64,000 bases of DNA from Dactylorhiza incarnata (taxonomy: Eukaryota; Streptophyta; Magnoliopsida; Asparagales; Orchidaceae), in the NCBI GenBank assembly GCA_033032865.1, contig JAWHQI010000065.1, positions 4,464,001 to 4,528,000 of the forward strand, given 5' to 3'. The notes under the pieces are model-generated. The model saw nothing but the letters and a program-made list of their open reading frames with translations. It did not search any database and was not told the DNA's origin. Of this stretch, positions 23,457-35,314 are shown piece by piece (the stretch's first letter is position 1; the number at the start of each line of letters is the position of its first letter). Position numbers and translations under genes: made by a program.

Positions 23457-24165
23457 AGGCTGGTCATTGGACCTATGGGCTTCATAGTGGGCTTTGGGTG
23501 AGGGCCTTAATCCATTGGAATTTGGATTAATTCCAATTAAGCCCAATTTAGGCAAAGTTGACCCTATGTTGACTTTTGGGTTGACTTGGTCAATTGGGTG
23601 TGTTGACTGGTCCAATGTGTTTACATTGAGTCCAGTGACACCACCCAAGGTTGGTTGAGTCATGGTGAAGACCTAAGTGAGCCAATTTGACCCAAAGGTG
23701 TGATTTTGACCAAAATTGGGGAAATGTTGACTTTGGTTAAATTGGTCAAATTGTTGACTCCAAGATGGGGCTTTTGGGTCAATTAGGTCCCCATGATGTT
23801 ATAAGACTAGGGGTGAAGTCAATTTCATGCTTTGGGGTTCAATTGAACTTATTGGGGAGGATTTGACCTATGTTGACCCAAGTTTGACTTTGGTCAATTG
23901 GGTCAATTGGTGATCCCATGATGGGGCTTTTGGGTCTATTGCATTCCTTGGAGTGGTTATCATCTATTGGAGGAGTCAATTTGCAAGTGTGAGTTCATGT
24001 TGATCTAGTTTGACCTAGGTTGACTTGAGCCTTATAGTAGACCACATGTGAGTTCACCTAACCCTATGTGTCCTAAGGCTGCAATCTAGCTCAAACTCAC
24101 CACACTCACCACTTGTCTCAGCCTAAATTGGAGTTAGGGGGTCTAGTAGGAAATGGGATGTTATA

Positions 24166-26609
24166 ATTCCCAATAAACAAAAGAACAATTTCGTCCCCGA
24201 AATTTAAGTTCGGGTCTACGGGGTTTCACTTGCGAAGGTAGTAGGAGGGTTGTTTAGTCATTAATCCCGACATTATTTCTAGGGTTCTATATTGACATCA
24301 AAAGTCTGTCTACATATTTCTAAAACATTTCCGTATTAACATTTCAAGGCGTCTACTTCTCGAATTACAATCCATGGTATGGCTATTCTATATTAACAAT
24401 TCCAACCCTTCATGTGAATGAAGTATGAAGTTTACTCTGAGATTGAATCTAATAAAAATCCCCAGAGTTTGTCACTAACATAATAGGTCGTATATCAAAA
24501 GTTCATGATATTTCATCATCCCTAATTTAGAAAAATAGTTCCTCAAATTGTAATCTCACATTGCACTTTGTGAAGGGGTATGTCCTTTATTCAACGATTA
24601 TTTCCAATAAATTTTCCATAGCTTAATACTATCACGAGAGATCATATATCAAGCCCATGACATTTCACATTAACAATTCAGTGGATTAATTTCTCAAGTT
24701 GTAGTCTCACTTGTACTCGTGAAGGAAGCCTGTTATTTATTCAAGGGTTAACTCTACCAAAATTCTCCGAGCTTCCTACTGATATGAAAACCCATGTGCA
24801 CATTTCTATGACACTCCAGTAACTATATTTCATGGTATAAATTACTACATTTTAGTCGACGCATACCTCCATAATATAGCTATAAGCATGAACTTATTTA
24901 CGATGAAAATTCAACTTATGTGCATATGTGGTAATCTCTCCTGAATCCTTTCATATAGTTCAGCATCGACCAATATGTATGAGTTAATAAATTACCAAGT
25001 TCATTATACTCGTGAGATCATCACTATTATGTATAACCCATAATCCAACCTCTAAAGTTATGATTTAATGAGGTGTTGTATTTCCCAATATCACATATTA
25101 CTCTCCAAAACATACAACATTCTTGGGGGTTATAATGACATTTGTCTTTCAGTTCCCAGGCTCATCAAGCCATGAATCTAAAGGTTATAAGTACTCTCTT
25201 ATTTACTTAATCCATATGTATAATTTCAACGATCTCCGGTTAGGTGTCAACTATCTTCCAAGGTATATGAATATCGATTACGATATAATTGTTCGAAAAC
25301 AACAAGGGCTTGATTTTTCAATAATTGTATATACATTATCTTCGAATGCCCAGAAATTCAAGAATTTCCAATTATAGTTCTATCGTGCAGGAATCTCATT
25401 CCAATCCACCAGCTTCATGACGCGATAAATTGTTCCAAGCAGCTAACTTGGCAACTTTACGCTTCTAATAACTTGACTAAAAACCAGTCAACTTTCTATT
25501 CGTCCCGATTCTATTATAGATCATCGTCTCAGGCTTGAGGAGGTGAATCTATGATATCATCCTTCGCATTGGGTTATTTATTCAATTCTTAAGATCACGA
25601 GAGCCTATAACCAGGTTCTATTTCTATCCAATCCATATCCTAAAGTCTCGTACTGACTTCCTTGATTTCAGAGGTCATATATACACGTATAACTTGGCAA
25701 CTTCTATGCATATCCCCAATGGTTATTTTGCTATCCTCTTATTTACTTGTCTACACATACAAAACCTCATCTTGCCCAAGTAAATATTGAAAATACCAAC
25801 CCTCAAGGTCTATAAGTTTGAGATTCATCTTCTAAATAAGGTCTAGGGAAACTCAAATCAGTACTAAGTTGGCCCAATAAACAAAAGGATAAGCCCACAT
25901 ACCTTTTGGGCTAAGTTTCTTTGATGTCCTTATGATATATTCGTCCCAGACACGTAATCAATCCTTAGGGCGCACAACTCTAGACTTGGGGTTCCAATCT
26001 GAGACCTATTGGTATTCTACCTACTTTAGGCCCCCAAACTTACCAATTACCACCACCTTCTCAATATTTGGGCAATCTACAAACGGGCCGTTTTATGAAC
26101 TCGAATCCTTATCCGACCTCTGATATTTGTCACGATGATCATTTCGGTGCAACCTAGTTGTTGGTTTAGATATTAAGCTTACGAGTCTCCTACTATCCAC
26201 TAATGGTTTTTGTGCACTGGATCTCTTAAGGCGGTCCTATCCTTTGGGTGAGAAGTGATAATATCACTTGGTAGGAGAATTAGGAACATCAAATTTTTTA
26301 GCCTTAAGCAACTATTTCCCCATAAGGTTCCCCTCCTAGTCACTTTGGGTGTCATCATGCCTTAATTGGTTTATACCCGAGGTCGGTTTGGATTAGTGTA
26401 CGCTATAAAATCATCTTAGTGCGTCAAGCTAGAAAGATGTCCTAGCTGGGTTGGCCTATCTCATTGGTTAATGGACTATTTTGTGTGATTTTTACACATG
26501 GGCACACCACTGCTTCCGCTGCTAGTTTGTCCTCAAACTAACTCGAGCGGGGTTGTCCCAGTTTTTGTGGACTTCTTTCTCGTTGGATCGTTTTCCCTCT
26601 GATACCAGT
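24166..26609 (-). other. Internal region of the giant-LTR element, no genes seen
   Basis: 2,444 bases with no recognisable retrotransposon domain in any frame. Near 24190 the minus strand reads AAATTTCGGGGACGAAATTG, like the sequence often found just before the 3' LTR in Tekay/Del-type gypsy elements, followed by a weak purine stretch ATTGGGAAT before the LTR. Open frames at 25123-25377 and 25932-26123 look like chance. Confidence 0.75.
26596..26608 (-). other. Primer binding site of the giant-LTR element
   Basis: CTCTGATACCAGT on the plus strand, that is ACTGGTATCAGAG on the minus strand, directly beside the LTR at 26610. It is a perfect match to the core tRNA-iMet complement and fixes the minus orientation. 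Confidence 0.9.
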
Positions 26610-28965
26610 TGTAAGATCCCTCTCCCGCACCAGGAGAGTTCCTGGATCTTATGCCCAGAACCGCCGCCTTACGGAGATGCTAGCACACAAGTTAGCCACC
26701 TCCGCAAGACGCCAATCCTGCCGGCAAGAACGATCAACCAGGCCAACAAGAGATAAGAAGAAAAACTAGTACAAAAGTCCACAATCACACGCATCTGTAT
26801 ATATATAAATATCCAAAAGTAAACTGTCCATCATGAGTACCATAAATGAAAGAGTAAAAGGGGCTTATGCCCAGTACATGTCCAAGGTAGAGCAAAATCT
26901 CACTCTCTCACTCTACATCTATGCGGAAGCTAACAATTCTCAAATCTTCAAACACCTGTCCTGTAGTAGAAGTATTGCATGGCTTCTGCTCCTCAGATCC
27001 TGCCATCATGTCTTGGCTGGTCGTGCCGGTGCTCCAGCTCCTCGAACACCTACGGTCACAACCGACCGTTAGTCATAAAGACTAAGCCGATTTTGTCCCC
27101 GCCTCCCCCCGTGACTCCTAGGCACCGTGCGGGAGGAAGAAGTGGAGGACAACAAAGTGGAGTAATCAAGAAGGTAGCAGGTGACAAACATTCTACGCTA
27201 ACAAGAGTATATCCATATAAATTCTATGCTAGCAGTATGAGCAAGTAAATAGTATTAAGTGCAGTAAAGTAATATCGCAGCAGTAAAAGAGGTAAGCAAG
27301 AGAAGCAGTGTGACGCAAGTAAAGTAATTTAAGAGTAACCATTGATTTATAGGAATGACCATACAAACCTATAGACCAAGAGGTCGTTTAGCAGGGCCTA
27401 TCGTATAAGAAGTCCCATACCAATTTATAAGATAGGGGTAGGGGTTGAAATGCAATGTTCATGCTATGACATGCAAGTATGTTGTTATGCTATGTTCATA
27501 CAAGTGCAACTCACTCACCACGACTCTATGCGCATAGACCTTTAGTTCCCCCTTTTTGGAGCTAGCAAGACTCCTAGGATACTCCCGTAGTGGCAAACGG
27601 AAGCGGTGGGTTGGGCCTCGCCCACCTCTAGGTTGGTATTCACACTACCTAACCTAGACCTATCGTACGCCTCAACACAAAACTGCGGAGCGTCTGCGTA
27701 CTCTTGTTGACTGGACCGCCAGACTTTCATGGCTAAGTGTAATTACCACACTTGCCGAGTCAACGTATTGACGTCGGTGTGAACGTCCATCCAATACCGA
27801 AGACCCACCACCTTCGTGCACATGCAACATGTTCTACTATCTATCTCCGAGCCATAAGCTCCCCGGGCTAACCTGCCCGTCATTAATAACCTTCTGAGCC
27901 ACTGGCTCACCGAACCAACCCGTCCGTACCAACAAACACTACTGAGTCACAAGCTCACCTGACTTATCAATCCGCTCTTACAAACACGGAGCTTACTGCT
28001 CGAAGCACCAACATACTAAGCTCCCGTACCCACGGGGTGTGGGTGAGTGTGTTATTAAATTATTCTTGTATAACATCTTATCCCAACGGTTTACGGTTAA
28101 TCTTGGACTCCCCGAGGATTACCCTGTAAGGGGCTCGCTACGGTACTAGGAACTACAATGGGATGACACCCCAAAGTTCCCTTTCTCAAGACACTTAGTA
28201 TTATTGGTATCTACCCATAAGATTACCCTCTTATTATTCCACTTAAATTAAACCTCAGCGCTTTATGACCCTCTAAGGGGAAGGACGATCTTTCGTCAAT
28301 CCCGAGCACAGCCTTACCCATAGCTCATCAAGCACTCTCATCGTCTAAACTCCTATTTGGACTACCCTTGTTTAGTTATTAATATACTAGGAAGTTTAGG
28401 GTGGATCCTGGACTTCCCGAGGGCTACCCGGCGAAGGGTTCGCAAGGTACTAGGGTATGTGATGGGATGATGCCCAACCCCTTTCTAGGACAATTAACAT
28501 TCTTGGTGACTACCCTGACCTAACATTCCACCCTCTCATTACTCTTTATATCTTAAGTGTTTTCACGCCTAATGTTTCATCTCGCTCCTGAGCAATCGTT
28601 CTTTTGGATTCAACTCTAATAACTTCTAGTCCTCTAAGTGGTCTATACTCATCTCTTGCTATAATCAAATTCTCACCGATTTCCTTCTGATTATATTGAC
28701 CTATTCATCATAATGAGTTTTCACTATCCGCAGACCACAACATATAACTACTTAGATTCCTATGATGGAACCTTGGTCAGATTACTTCCAAATGACTTCT
28801 AATTTTTATCATAGGTTCATCATAGTGGATAAAATAAGGGATGATCAAAATCCAAGCATGTTTCATATAATTTGGCCCTCTATAAAAATTCATTAATTAC
28901 TAATCTGAATCTAAAATGTGAAGGAGGTATCATGCTAGTGAATTCAAACTTGTTAAGTATCCTTC
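26610..28965 (-). repeat. 5' LTR of the giant-LTR element, first segment
   Basis: Starts TGTAAGATCCCTCTCC and follows the left LTR (from 18466) closely until 28965, where the Athila element enters after CCTTC. The remainder is at 42657-46013. With the insert left out, this LTR is about 5,713 bases. Confidence 0.93.
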
Positions 28966-29857
28966 TGATGAATAACAAATTATGCATATTTTTAGTATCA
29001 TTTCTAGCCTAATTTTGGGTAATTTTGTACATATTGCTTTTAAATCATTGAAATAATCGCTTCTTTTTTTTCTTTTGTAAAAATAAGTAATTATATATAT
29101 AAGAATAAATTTTTGAAATATTATTGTATAATAAATTTATTATAAATATAATAAATATATATATAATATATAAAATATAAATAATATAGTTATAAATATG
29201 TAAATAATAAGTATAATAAATAAGCATATATTCATATGTAAATATTTATTAAGTAAAAACTATGTCTATATATGTAAATATAAACTATAAATAAGTTAAA
29301 TATATAAAAAATAAAATTTACTATATGAAATTATAGTCTATAAAGAGTTATATATATTGTGTATCTTATTTAGTGTATATTTTATTTAACGCATATTTTA
29401 TTTAGTATATAATATTGTTGTATAAAACTATAAAATAGATATATATGTGTTAAGTTAATAAAAATTATGTATTTTAATGTATTATATATGTAAAAATAAT
29501 GTTATATATATTATTAAAGTTAAGAATATTAAAGTTAATTTATAAAAGAAAACAAAATCTGTAAATATATATAATATGTATATAAATGTTCTTGTGTTTA
29601 CATCAAAGTCCACTTGCCTATGTGGATTTGGTGTAGTTAGTCTTAATTAGAGGCGCATGATCGAATCACAGCACAGCCATTTTGCTGGATTAAAGCTGCT
29701 GCCCGTGCCCGCGCCCGTGCCCGCGCCCGTGCCCTGCTGCCCGCTGCCCGCGCCAACCTCTTGCTCAGCCCGCCAGCTAGCCCCTTCCAGCCCTCTAACC
29801 GCACCCCACACTTGTCCAGCTGCCCTTTTTTTTACTAAATGCACACCAAAAATCCTC

Positions 29858-29865
29858 TATAAATA
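29858..29865 (+). promoter_or_regulatory. TATA box of the Athila LTR
   Basis: TATAAATA inside the dyad CCTCTATAAATAGAGG; present identically in the 3' LTR at 40945-40952. Confidence 0.75.
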
Positions 29866-30414
29866 GAGGGGGTGGCTGATGTTTAAAGGGTTCAAAATTT
29901 TGAGGGATATTCTTAAGGTTGTGATCCAAGCTTTGTTTTCATGTTTTAGCTTTTTTTTTGCTCTTTCTCTCTCTTGTTTTGTAACCTCTTTATGATGGAA
30001 ATGAAATAATTTGGCTTGTTTGTAACTCTCTCTCTCTCTCTTTGTTTTGGTGAAAGTGTGTGTGTGTTCTCTTTTTGTTTTTCCTTTTTTTTTAGATTTT
30101 GTTCTGTTAAGTTTTCCATTTTAAATTTGGGTGTGTGTGTGTATGAGGCTAATTTTCATGTTTTTAGCTTTTTTGTAATTTTAGATGGTTTCATAATTTG
30201 TGTGTGAGTGTATGATTTAGGTTAATTTTTCTCTTTTTTGTATTTTAATTTTTCTTTTTTTAGTGTTTTTGTAGTTTTTATTTAAGTATGTGTGTGTGTG
30301 CTAGTATAGATTTTGTTTTCTTTTAACTTAGATTTCATTTCAAGTAAGGGTGTGTGTGTGTGTATGAGTATAAATTTTGCATTTTTTTGTAATTCAATAG
30401 CTTCCATTTCCGTC

Positions 30415-30620
30415 ACACATTTATTTCCCTCCTATCCGCTTGGATAGGACTCGCTGACGCATTTATTTCCCGCCCATTCGCTTGGATAGGACTCGCTCGC
30501 GCATTTATTTCCCGCCTATCCGCTTGGATAGGACTCGCTGACGCATTTATTTCCCGCCTATCCGCTTGGATAGGACTCGCTCACGCATTTATTTCCCGCC
30601 TACCTATTTGGGTAGGGATT
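30415..30620 (+). repeat. Array of 42-base hairpin units, 5' LTR
   Basis: Four full units and one partial, each with CCTATCCGCTTGGATAGG, a 7-bp stem with a GCTT loop. The last partial unit is CCTACCTATTTGGGTAGG, which keeps the stem through a T-A to C-G change and a G-U pair. The array lies downstream of the TATA box. Confidence 0.93.
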
Positions 30621-31507
30621 GCATTTCTTTAATTTCTGCAATTTACAGCTTTCATTTTAATTTCGTAGAGTGTGTGCGTTTTAAATTAGTGCGTTCTTTG
30701 TTTTTAATATAATTGTTTTTTGTTATTTCGCTAACCGCTCAATCGCTTAAAATCGCCGTAGTTATCATTATAGCTTTATAAAACTCTAAAAAAATCTAAG
30801 CAAAACTACTTTCTAAATTAACGTTTTCGTGCTTTTTCGCTTTTTATCGCAATTATCGTTAAACGCACGCCAACCTTAATTTTCGTCATTAGTTTTTCTA
30901 CAAAATTATAAAAATCAATTCAAAACTCTTTTCGATAAAATAATAGCGCGTTCCGTAGAAGTAGAAATAATCGATACGACCTTGGAAAAATACGACCTTG
31001 ATATTTCAAAAAGAAATATCCTATACTACTATCGATAAGGTCCACTTGCCTTTATCGATTTTAGTCCGGATAATTATATAAACCCAAAAGCTTTCTCTCA
31101 AAAGCAAATTATAACTCTCTTTTAAGAACAATTAGAAAATTGTTGCAACAAACCTTTGGTTGTTGCAACTAGCTCAAGGTAAAAGGAGTTTTAAAACTAT
31201 CATTTACAAAGTTGTTGCAACAACTCACAAAATTGTTGCAACAACATATTCAAAAAGCTTTCAACTTTCATTTCAAACATAAGCCTTTCAAACCCTTTCT
31301 ACTTAGCTTTTGGCGACGCGGCCAAAGAGTAATCCTCGATATTTCGAAAGAGGAAAAGGCCGTTACTTCTATCTTTCGATAGGATAACGGGTAATTCCTC
31401 GAAGTAGAATTACTCGCGGGACTCTTCGAAAACTCCGCCGAATTCTAATAAAAGAAGAAAGAAAGGCTTTACTTTAATTTAGCTTTTAAATCTAAAAAAT
31501 TCTATCA

Positions 31508-32174
31508 AGTTTTTGGCGCCGTTGCCGGGGACTTGTATCGTTATTTTGAAATAGGAAACGCTATTAATTTTATCTTATATTTCACCTCTCTATCAATTAT
31601 ATATTTTACTTTCATCTTAAAATCAAAAAAATTAATTAAGAAAAAAAACCTATCTAAGAAAAAGGAAAATCCTAAATCTTCAAAAAATATTGATATATCT
31701 CTTTTCTTTTTTACTTTCCCTCTTATAAACACATATTTGCAAAGTTTAAAACCTTTTGCAATTATAAACCTTTTGTATATATATTTACAAACATACATAT
31801 ATATGTTCATATAAAACCAAACAAAACAAAACCTTAAAAATTACCCAAAAAATATATATATATAGCGATATTTTCTACTTACGAAAAGAAAATCAAAAAA
31901 ATATATTTTCCCCTCTTTCTTTCTTTCCTTCTTTTTCTTCCTTTTAAAAATATTTCCAAAACAAAAACATCAAAAAAAATCTATAAAAAGAAAACTCTTT
32001 CTTCCAAAAAAAAATTTAATTAAAGAATAGTGTATGACCCGAGGTGAATCTTCGGATAATCCGACTTTACCTTTTGATCCCGAAATCGAGCGCACGTTTC
32101 ACGAGCGCCGCCGATCTCGTAATCAAAATCTATAAATAGATCCCGAAGAATCCGTCGGCGATATACATATAGGC
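31508..32174 (+). other. Primer binding site and leader of the Athila element
   Basis: TGGCGCCGTTGCCGGGGA a few bases after the LTR (about 31514-31531) is the primer site used by plant Athila/Tat elements. The leader to the gag ATG is AT-rich with no supported gene; a 93-codon open frame at 31533-31814 is low-complexity and probably chance. Confidence 0.85.
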
Positions 32175-33803
32175 GTGATGGGCGATCCTAATCTAAATGC
32201 GGCCCCACAGCGGACCATGGCCTATTATGCTAGGCCAAATTTAGAGGATACAGGATCGAGCGTCACCCGCCCCGCGGTAGCTAATAATAATTTCGAAATC
32301 AAATCCAGTATAATCCAAATGGTACAACAGTCGATTCAGTTCGACGGTTTGCCAGATGAGGACCCAAACCAACACCTTTCAAATTTTTTAGAAATTTGCG
32401 ACACCTTCAAGATTAATGGCGTCAGCGATGACGCCATTCGCTTGCGCTTATTTCCCTTTTCCCTGCGTACAAAGGCTAAATCGTGGTTGACTTCTCTTCC
32501 GAGAGGGTCCATAACCACGTGGGCCGAATTGACGGAAAATTTTCTAACTAAATATTTTCCTCCGTCAAAAACCGCTAAATTACGCACGGATATAGCCTCC
32601 TTCATTCAATTCGATTCCGAGTCTCTCTACGAGACTTGGGAGCGATTTAAGGAATGCCTGCGTAGGTGTCCTCATCATGCGCTACCAACTTGGCTACAGG
32701 TACAAACGTTCTATAACGGCTTGAATTTCTCAACGAGACAGATGATCGACGCAGCCGCCGGGGGAACGTTAAACAACAAAACCCCGGAGGCCGCCCAAAC
32801 TCTGATCGAAGAAATGGCCATGAACGCATACCAGTGGAATGTGCCAAGGTTGCGTCCTAATAAATCGGCTGGTCTTTTTGAAGTGGATGCCACTACTTAC
32901 TTAACCTCGCAGGTAGAGCGGCTAAGTAAGCAAGTGGCGGAGATGACTGCTTCCTCCTCCACTCCCGCTTGGGCTAATAATCCTAATAATAATAATTTTA
33001 ATAATCCTAATAATAATTTTAATACTCATAATAATAATAATAATCTAAATAATAATAATATCGAGGAGTCGGTGGAGTACGTTGGCAATCAAGTACGGGC
33101 GCCCTTCAATCCTAATAACAACCCTTATAGTAATAACTATAATCTGGGTTGGAGGAGCCACCCGAACTTCTCCTGGAGTAATCCTAACAATGCGCAACGC
33201 CCTCCACCTGCGATCCCGCAAGGATTTCCGCAAGGATATCCCCAAGGATTTCAGCAGGGCTTTCCGCCTCCGCCTCCAAAACCTACTCCGCTCGAGGAGA
33301 TTTTTACAAAATACATAGCGTCCAACGAGGCAAATATCCGGAATATAACCGGATCGCTAAAAAATTTAGAAATGCAGGTTGGACAGCTCGCTAAAATAAT
33401 CTCCGAGCGGCCACTTGGAGCATTGCCAGGAAACTCGGAGCAGAACCCACGTGAAAATGCCCACGCCATTACCCTTCGCAGCGGCAGGGAGGTCGACTCC
33501 CCATTGCGGGTTGAGCGTCAGGTAACCGTTTCGCCTCCGACCCCTCCACCCTCGTCTTCAATTTTAGTAGAAAAGGAAAAAACATTAGCGTCGGGCGTTT
33601 CGAGCCCGCAAATTCCTTACCCCGCAAAAATTAATAAAGAGAAGGAGGACGAACATTATCAAAAAATTTTACGAATATTAAAACAAATTCAAATTAACGT
33701 CCCCTTCTGCGAGGCACTCTCTCAGATGCCGAAATACGCGAAATACCTTAAGGAGCTCCTTTCTAATAAAAGAAGCTCGAGGGTATTTCGCGTGTTTCAT
33801 TAA
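32175..33803 (+). CDS. gag: Athila gag polyprotein segment
   Basis: 542 codons. Residues ~50-220 form the retrotransposon gag domain (FDGLPDEDPNQHLSNFLEIC, LRLFPFSLRTKAKSWLTSLP, FLTKYFPP, ESLYETWERFKECLRRCPHH, QTFYNGL). It is followed by an Asn-rich stretch (~270-325), a Pro/Gln/Phe/Gly-rich repeat (GFPQGYPQGFQQGF) and a charged C-terminal part. No CCHC zinc knuckle is visible. The start follows the MGDPN-like pattern of the family. The protein should assemble the retrotransposon core and package RNA. It ends early: near 33770 a one-base deletion shifts the frame, so what was probably one gag-pol reading frame is now split from the segment at 33836. Confidence 0.92.
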   Translation: MMGDPNLNAAPQRTMAYYARPNLEDTGSSVTRPAVANNNFEIKSSIIQMVQQSIQFDGLPDEDPNQHLSNFLEICDTFKINGVSDDAIRLRLFPFSLRTKAKSWLTSLPRGSITTWAELTENFLTKYFPPSKTAKLRTDIASFIQFDSESLYETWERFKECLRRCPHHALPTWLQVQTFYNGLNFSTRQMIDAAAGGTLNNKTPEAAQTLIEEMAMNAYQWNVPRLRPNKSAGLFEVDATTYLTSQVERLSKQVAEMTASSSTPAWANNPNNNNFNNPNNNFNTHNNNNNLNNNNIEESVEYVGNQVRAPFNPNNNPYSNNYNLGWRSHPNFSWSNPNNAQRPPPAIPQGFPQGYPQGFQQGFPPPPPKPTPLEEIFTKYIASNEANIRNITGSLKNLEMQVGQLAKIISERPLGALPGNSEQNPRENAHAITLRSGREVDSPLRVERQVTVSPPTPPPSSSILVEKEKTLASGVSSPQIPYPAKINKEKEDEHYQKILRILKQIQINVPFCEALSQMPKYAKYLKELLSNKRSSRVFRVFH

Positions 33804-33835
33804 ATGCGGAATGCTCGGCGGTCCTACTTAATAAA

Positions 33836-35257
33836 TTGCCGCCAAAACTAAATGACCCGGGAAGGTTTTCCATTCCGTGCCTTTTTGGCAATTTATTAAT
33901 AAAATACGCCCTAGCGGACCTGGGAGCGAGCATTAATTTAATGCCCTTCTCCCTCTTTAAAAAACTAGATTTGGGTGTTCCCACCCCAACGAAAATGAGC
34001 ATCCAACTCGCGGATCGCTCGATAAAATATCCTATCGGGGTAGTGGAGGACGTTCTGGTCAAGGTTGACAAGTTTATCTTTCCGGTAGACTTCGTCATCC
34101 TCGACATCAAGGAGGACGCCGAGGTACCAATTATCCTCGGTCGCCCTTTCCTCGCAACCTCCCGAGCATTAATTGATGTGAGTAACGGTCGCCTCCTCCT
34201 TCGGGTAGGGGACGACGAAGTTACCCTTCATATTAATCCTTCGATGCGAAACTCTTTATCGAACGACGATTCCTGCTTTCACTTAGAATCCGCGTTCGAG
34301 GATGAGTGTTCTTCGCTTGCAGAATTACTCGCTTTAACATTAGACGATCCGGATCTGGCGAACCTCGCCCCTTTGGACGAATTACCGCCAGATTCGCCTT
34401 TCGAGTCTTTTAATTGTAAAAGTTTAAAAATTACAACTTCTTACGAAGAACCCCCGGTCTTGGAGCTTAAGCCACTCCCCGACCATTTAAAATACATTTT
34501 TCTCACCGTGGACTTAAAACTCCAGGTTATTATTTCATCTTCTTTAACCGATTCGGAAACCTCCGAATTAGTTAAAGTTTTGTCCACGCATCGCCATGCA
34601 ATAGCATGGCAAATTTCAGATATTAGGGGGATAAATCCCTCTTTTTGCACGCACAAAATTTTCTTAGAAGATAATTCCCGCAAAACCATCCAGCCTCAGC
34701 GACGACTTAACCCGAATATGCGGGATGTCGTTAAGGCTGAAGTAATAAAACTCCTGGATGCGGGGATTATCTACCCTATATCCGACAGCACGTGGGTTAG
34801 TCCCATTCATGTGGTGCTAAAAAAGGGCGGTCTAACGGTAGTGGCAAATCAAAACAACGAATTAATCCCAACCCGTACTGTTACGGGTTGGTGGGTGTGC
34901 ATCGATTACCGAAAATTAAATGATGCCACCCGAAAAGACCACTTTCCGTTACCGTTTATCGATCAAATTCTGGAGCGACTTTTGGGTCATCCATATTACT
35001 GTTTTCTCGATGGTCTTTCGGGGTTTTTACAAATTCCAATCTCCCCCGAAGACCAGGAGAAAACTACCTTTACGTGCCCCTTCGGTACCTTCGCATACCG
35101 AAAGATGTCGTTCGGCCTCTACAATGCGCACGCTACATTTCAACGATGTATGATGGCGATCTTTGGAGAGCTCGTAGAGGATATTATGGAAGTCTTTATG
35201 GATGACTTCTCGGTCTTTGGAAGCTCCTTCGAAAACTGTTTAAAAAATTTAGATTGA
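33836..35257 (+). pseudogene. pol: Athila protease and reverse transcriptase
   Basis: 473 codons in the pol frame, entered after a frameshift; the frame is open for about 60 bases upstream of the ATG. The aspartic protease has DLGAS at residue 28 (DSGAS or DTGAS in many relatives), with FVILDI and IILGRPFLAT. RT follows from about 285: WVSPIHVVLKKGG, VCIDYRKLN, the first catalytic Asp in FLDGLSGF (392), PFGTFAYRKMSFGL and FMDDF (Asp 456-457). Two TGA codons (35255, 35267) interrupt the end of RT; the reading frame then resumes unchanged. Catalytic residues are all present, so inactivation is by these stops alone. Confidence 0.93.
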
Positions 35258-35314
35258 GTCCTCCAATGATGCGAAGACACGAACCTGGTTTTAAACTGGG
35301 AGAAGTGTAATTTT

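Larger units (their letters stand above)
18466..24165 (-). repeat. 3' LTR (about 5.7 kb) of the giant-LTR element
   Basis: 5,700 bases, matching the right LTR along its whole length; in the first 230 bases I count four substitutions. On the minus strand it begins TATAACATCCC (TG changed to TA) and ends GGGATCTTACA. Differences from the other LTR include a 46-base deletion after 23104 flanked by a short CTCC microhomology, and a G-run of 44 against 6. It contains a four-unit 156-base tandem repeat. Open frames inside it (for example minus 22980-22711) are shared by both LTRs but resemble no protein I know. Confidence 0.93.
28966..31507 (+). repeat. 5' LTR of the Athila-type element
   Basis: 2,542 bases: an AT-rich U3, a GC-rich CCCGCGCCCGTG stretch at 29700-29760, a TATA box in a dyad at 29858, GT-rich tracts, an array of 42-base hairpin units (30415-30620), several TTGTTGCAACAA palindromes (31138-31260) and the end TCTATCA before the primer site. 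It is 84 bases shorter than the 3' LTR, partly because it has one 42-base unit fewer. Confidence 0.95.

Noticed and set aside
23191..23530. Gly-rich and Pro-rich open frames on both strands
   Set aside because: They exist only because of the G44 homopolymer; the twin LTR lacks them.
24166..26609. Possible coding interior of the giant-LTR element
   Set aside because: No RT, integrase, protease or gag motif in any frame; open frames are short and AT-rich.
29045..29227. Ile/Tyr-rich ORF, also at 40100-40291
   Set aside because: Low-complexity AT-rich U3 sequence of the Athila LTR; no domain.
30415..30620. CRISPR-like array of regular repeats
   Set aside because: Units are contiguous 42-base tandem copies with no unique spacers, inside a plant LTR.
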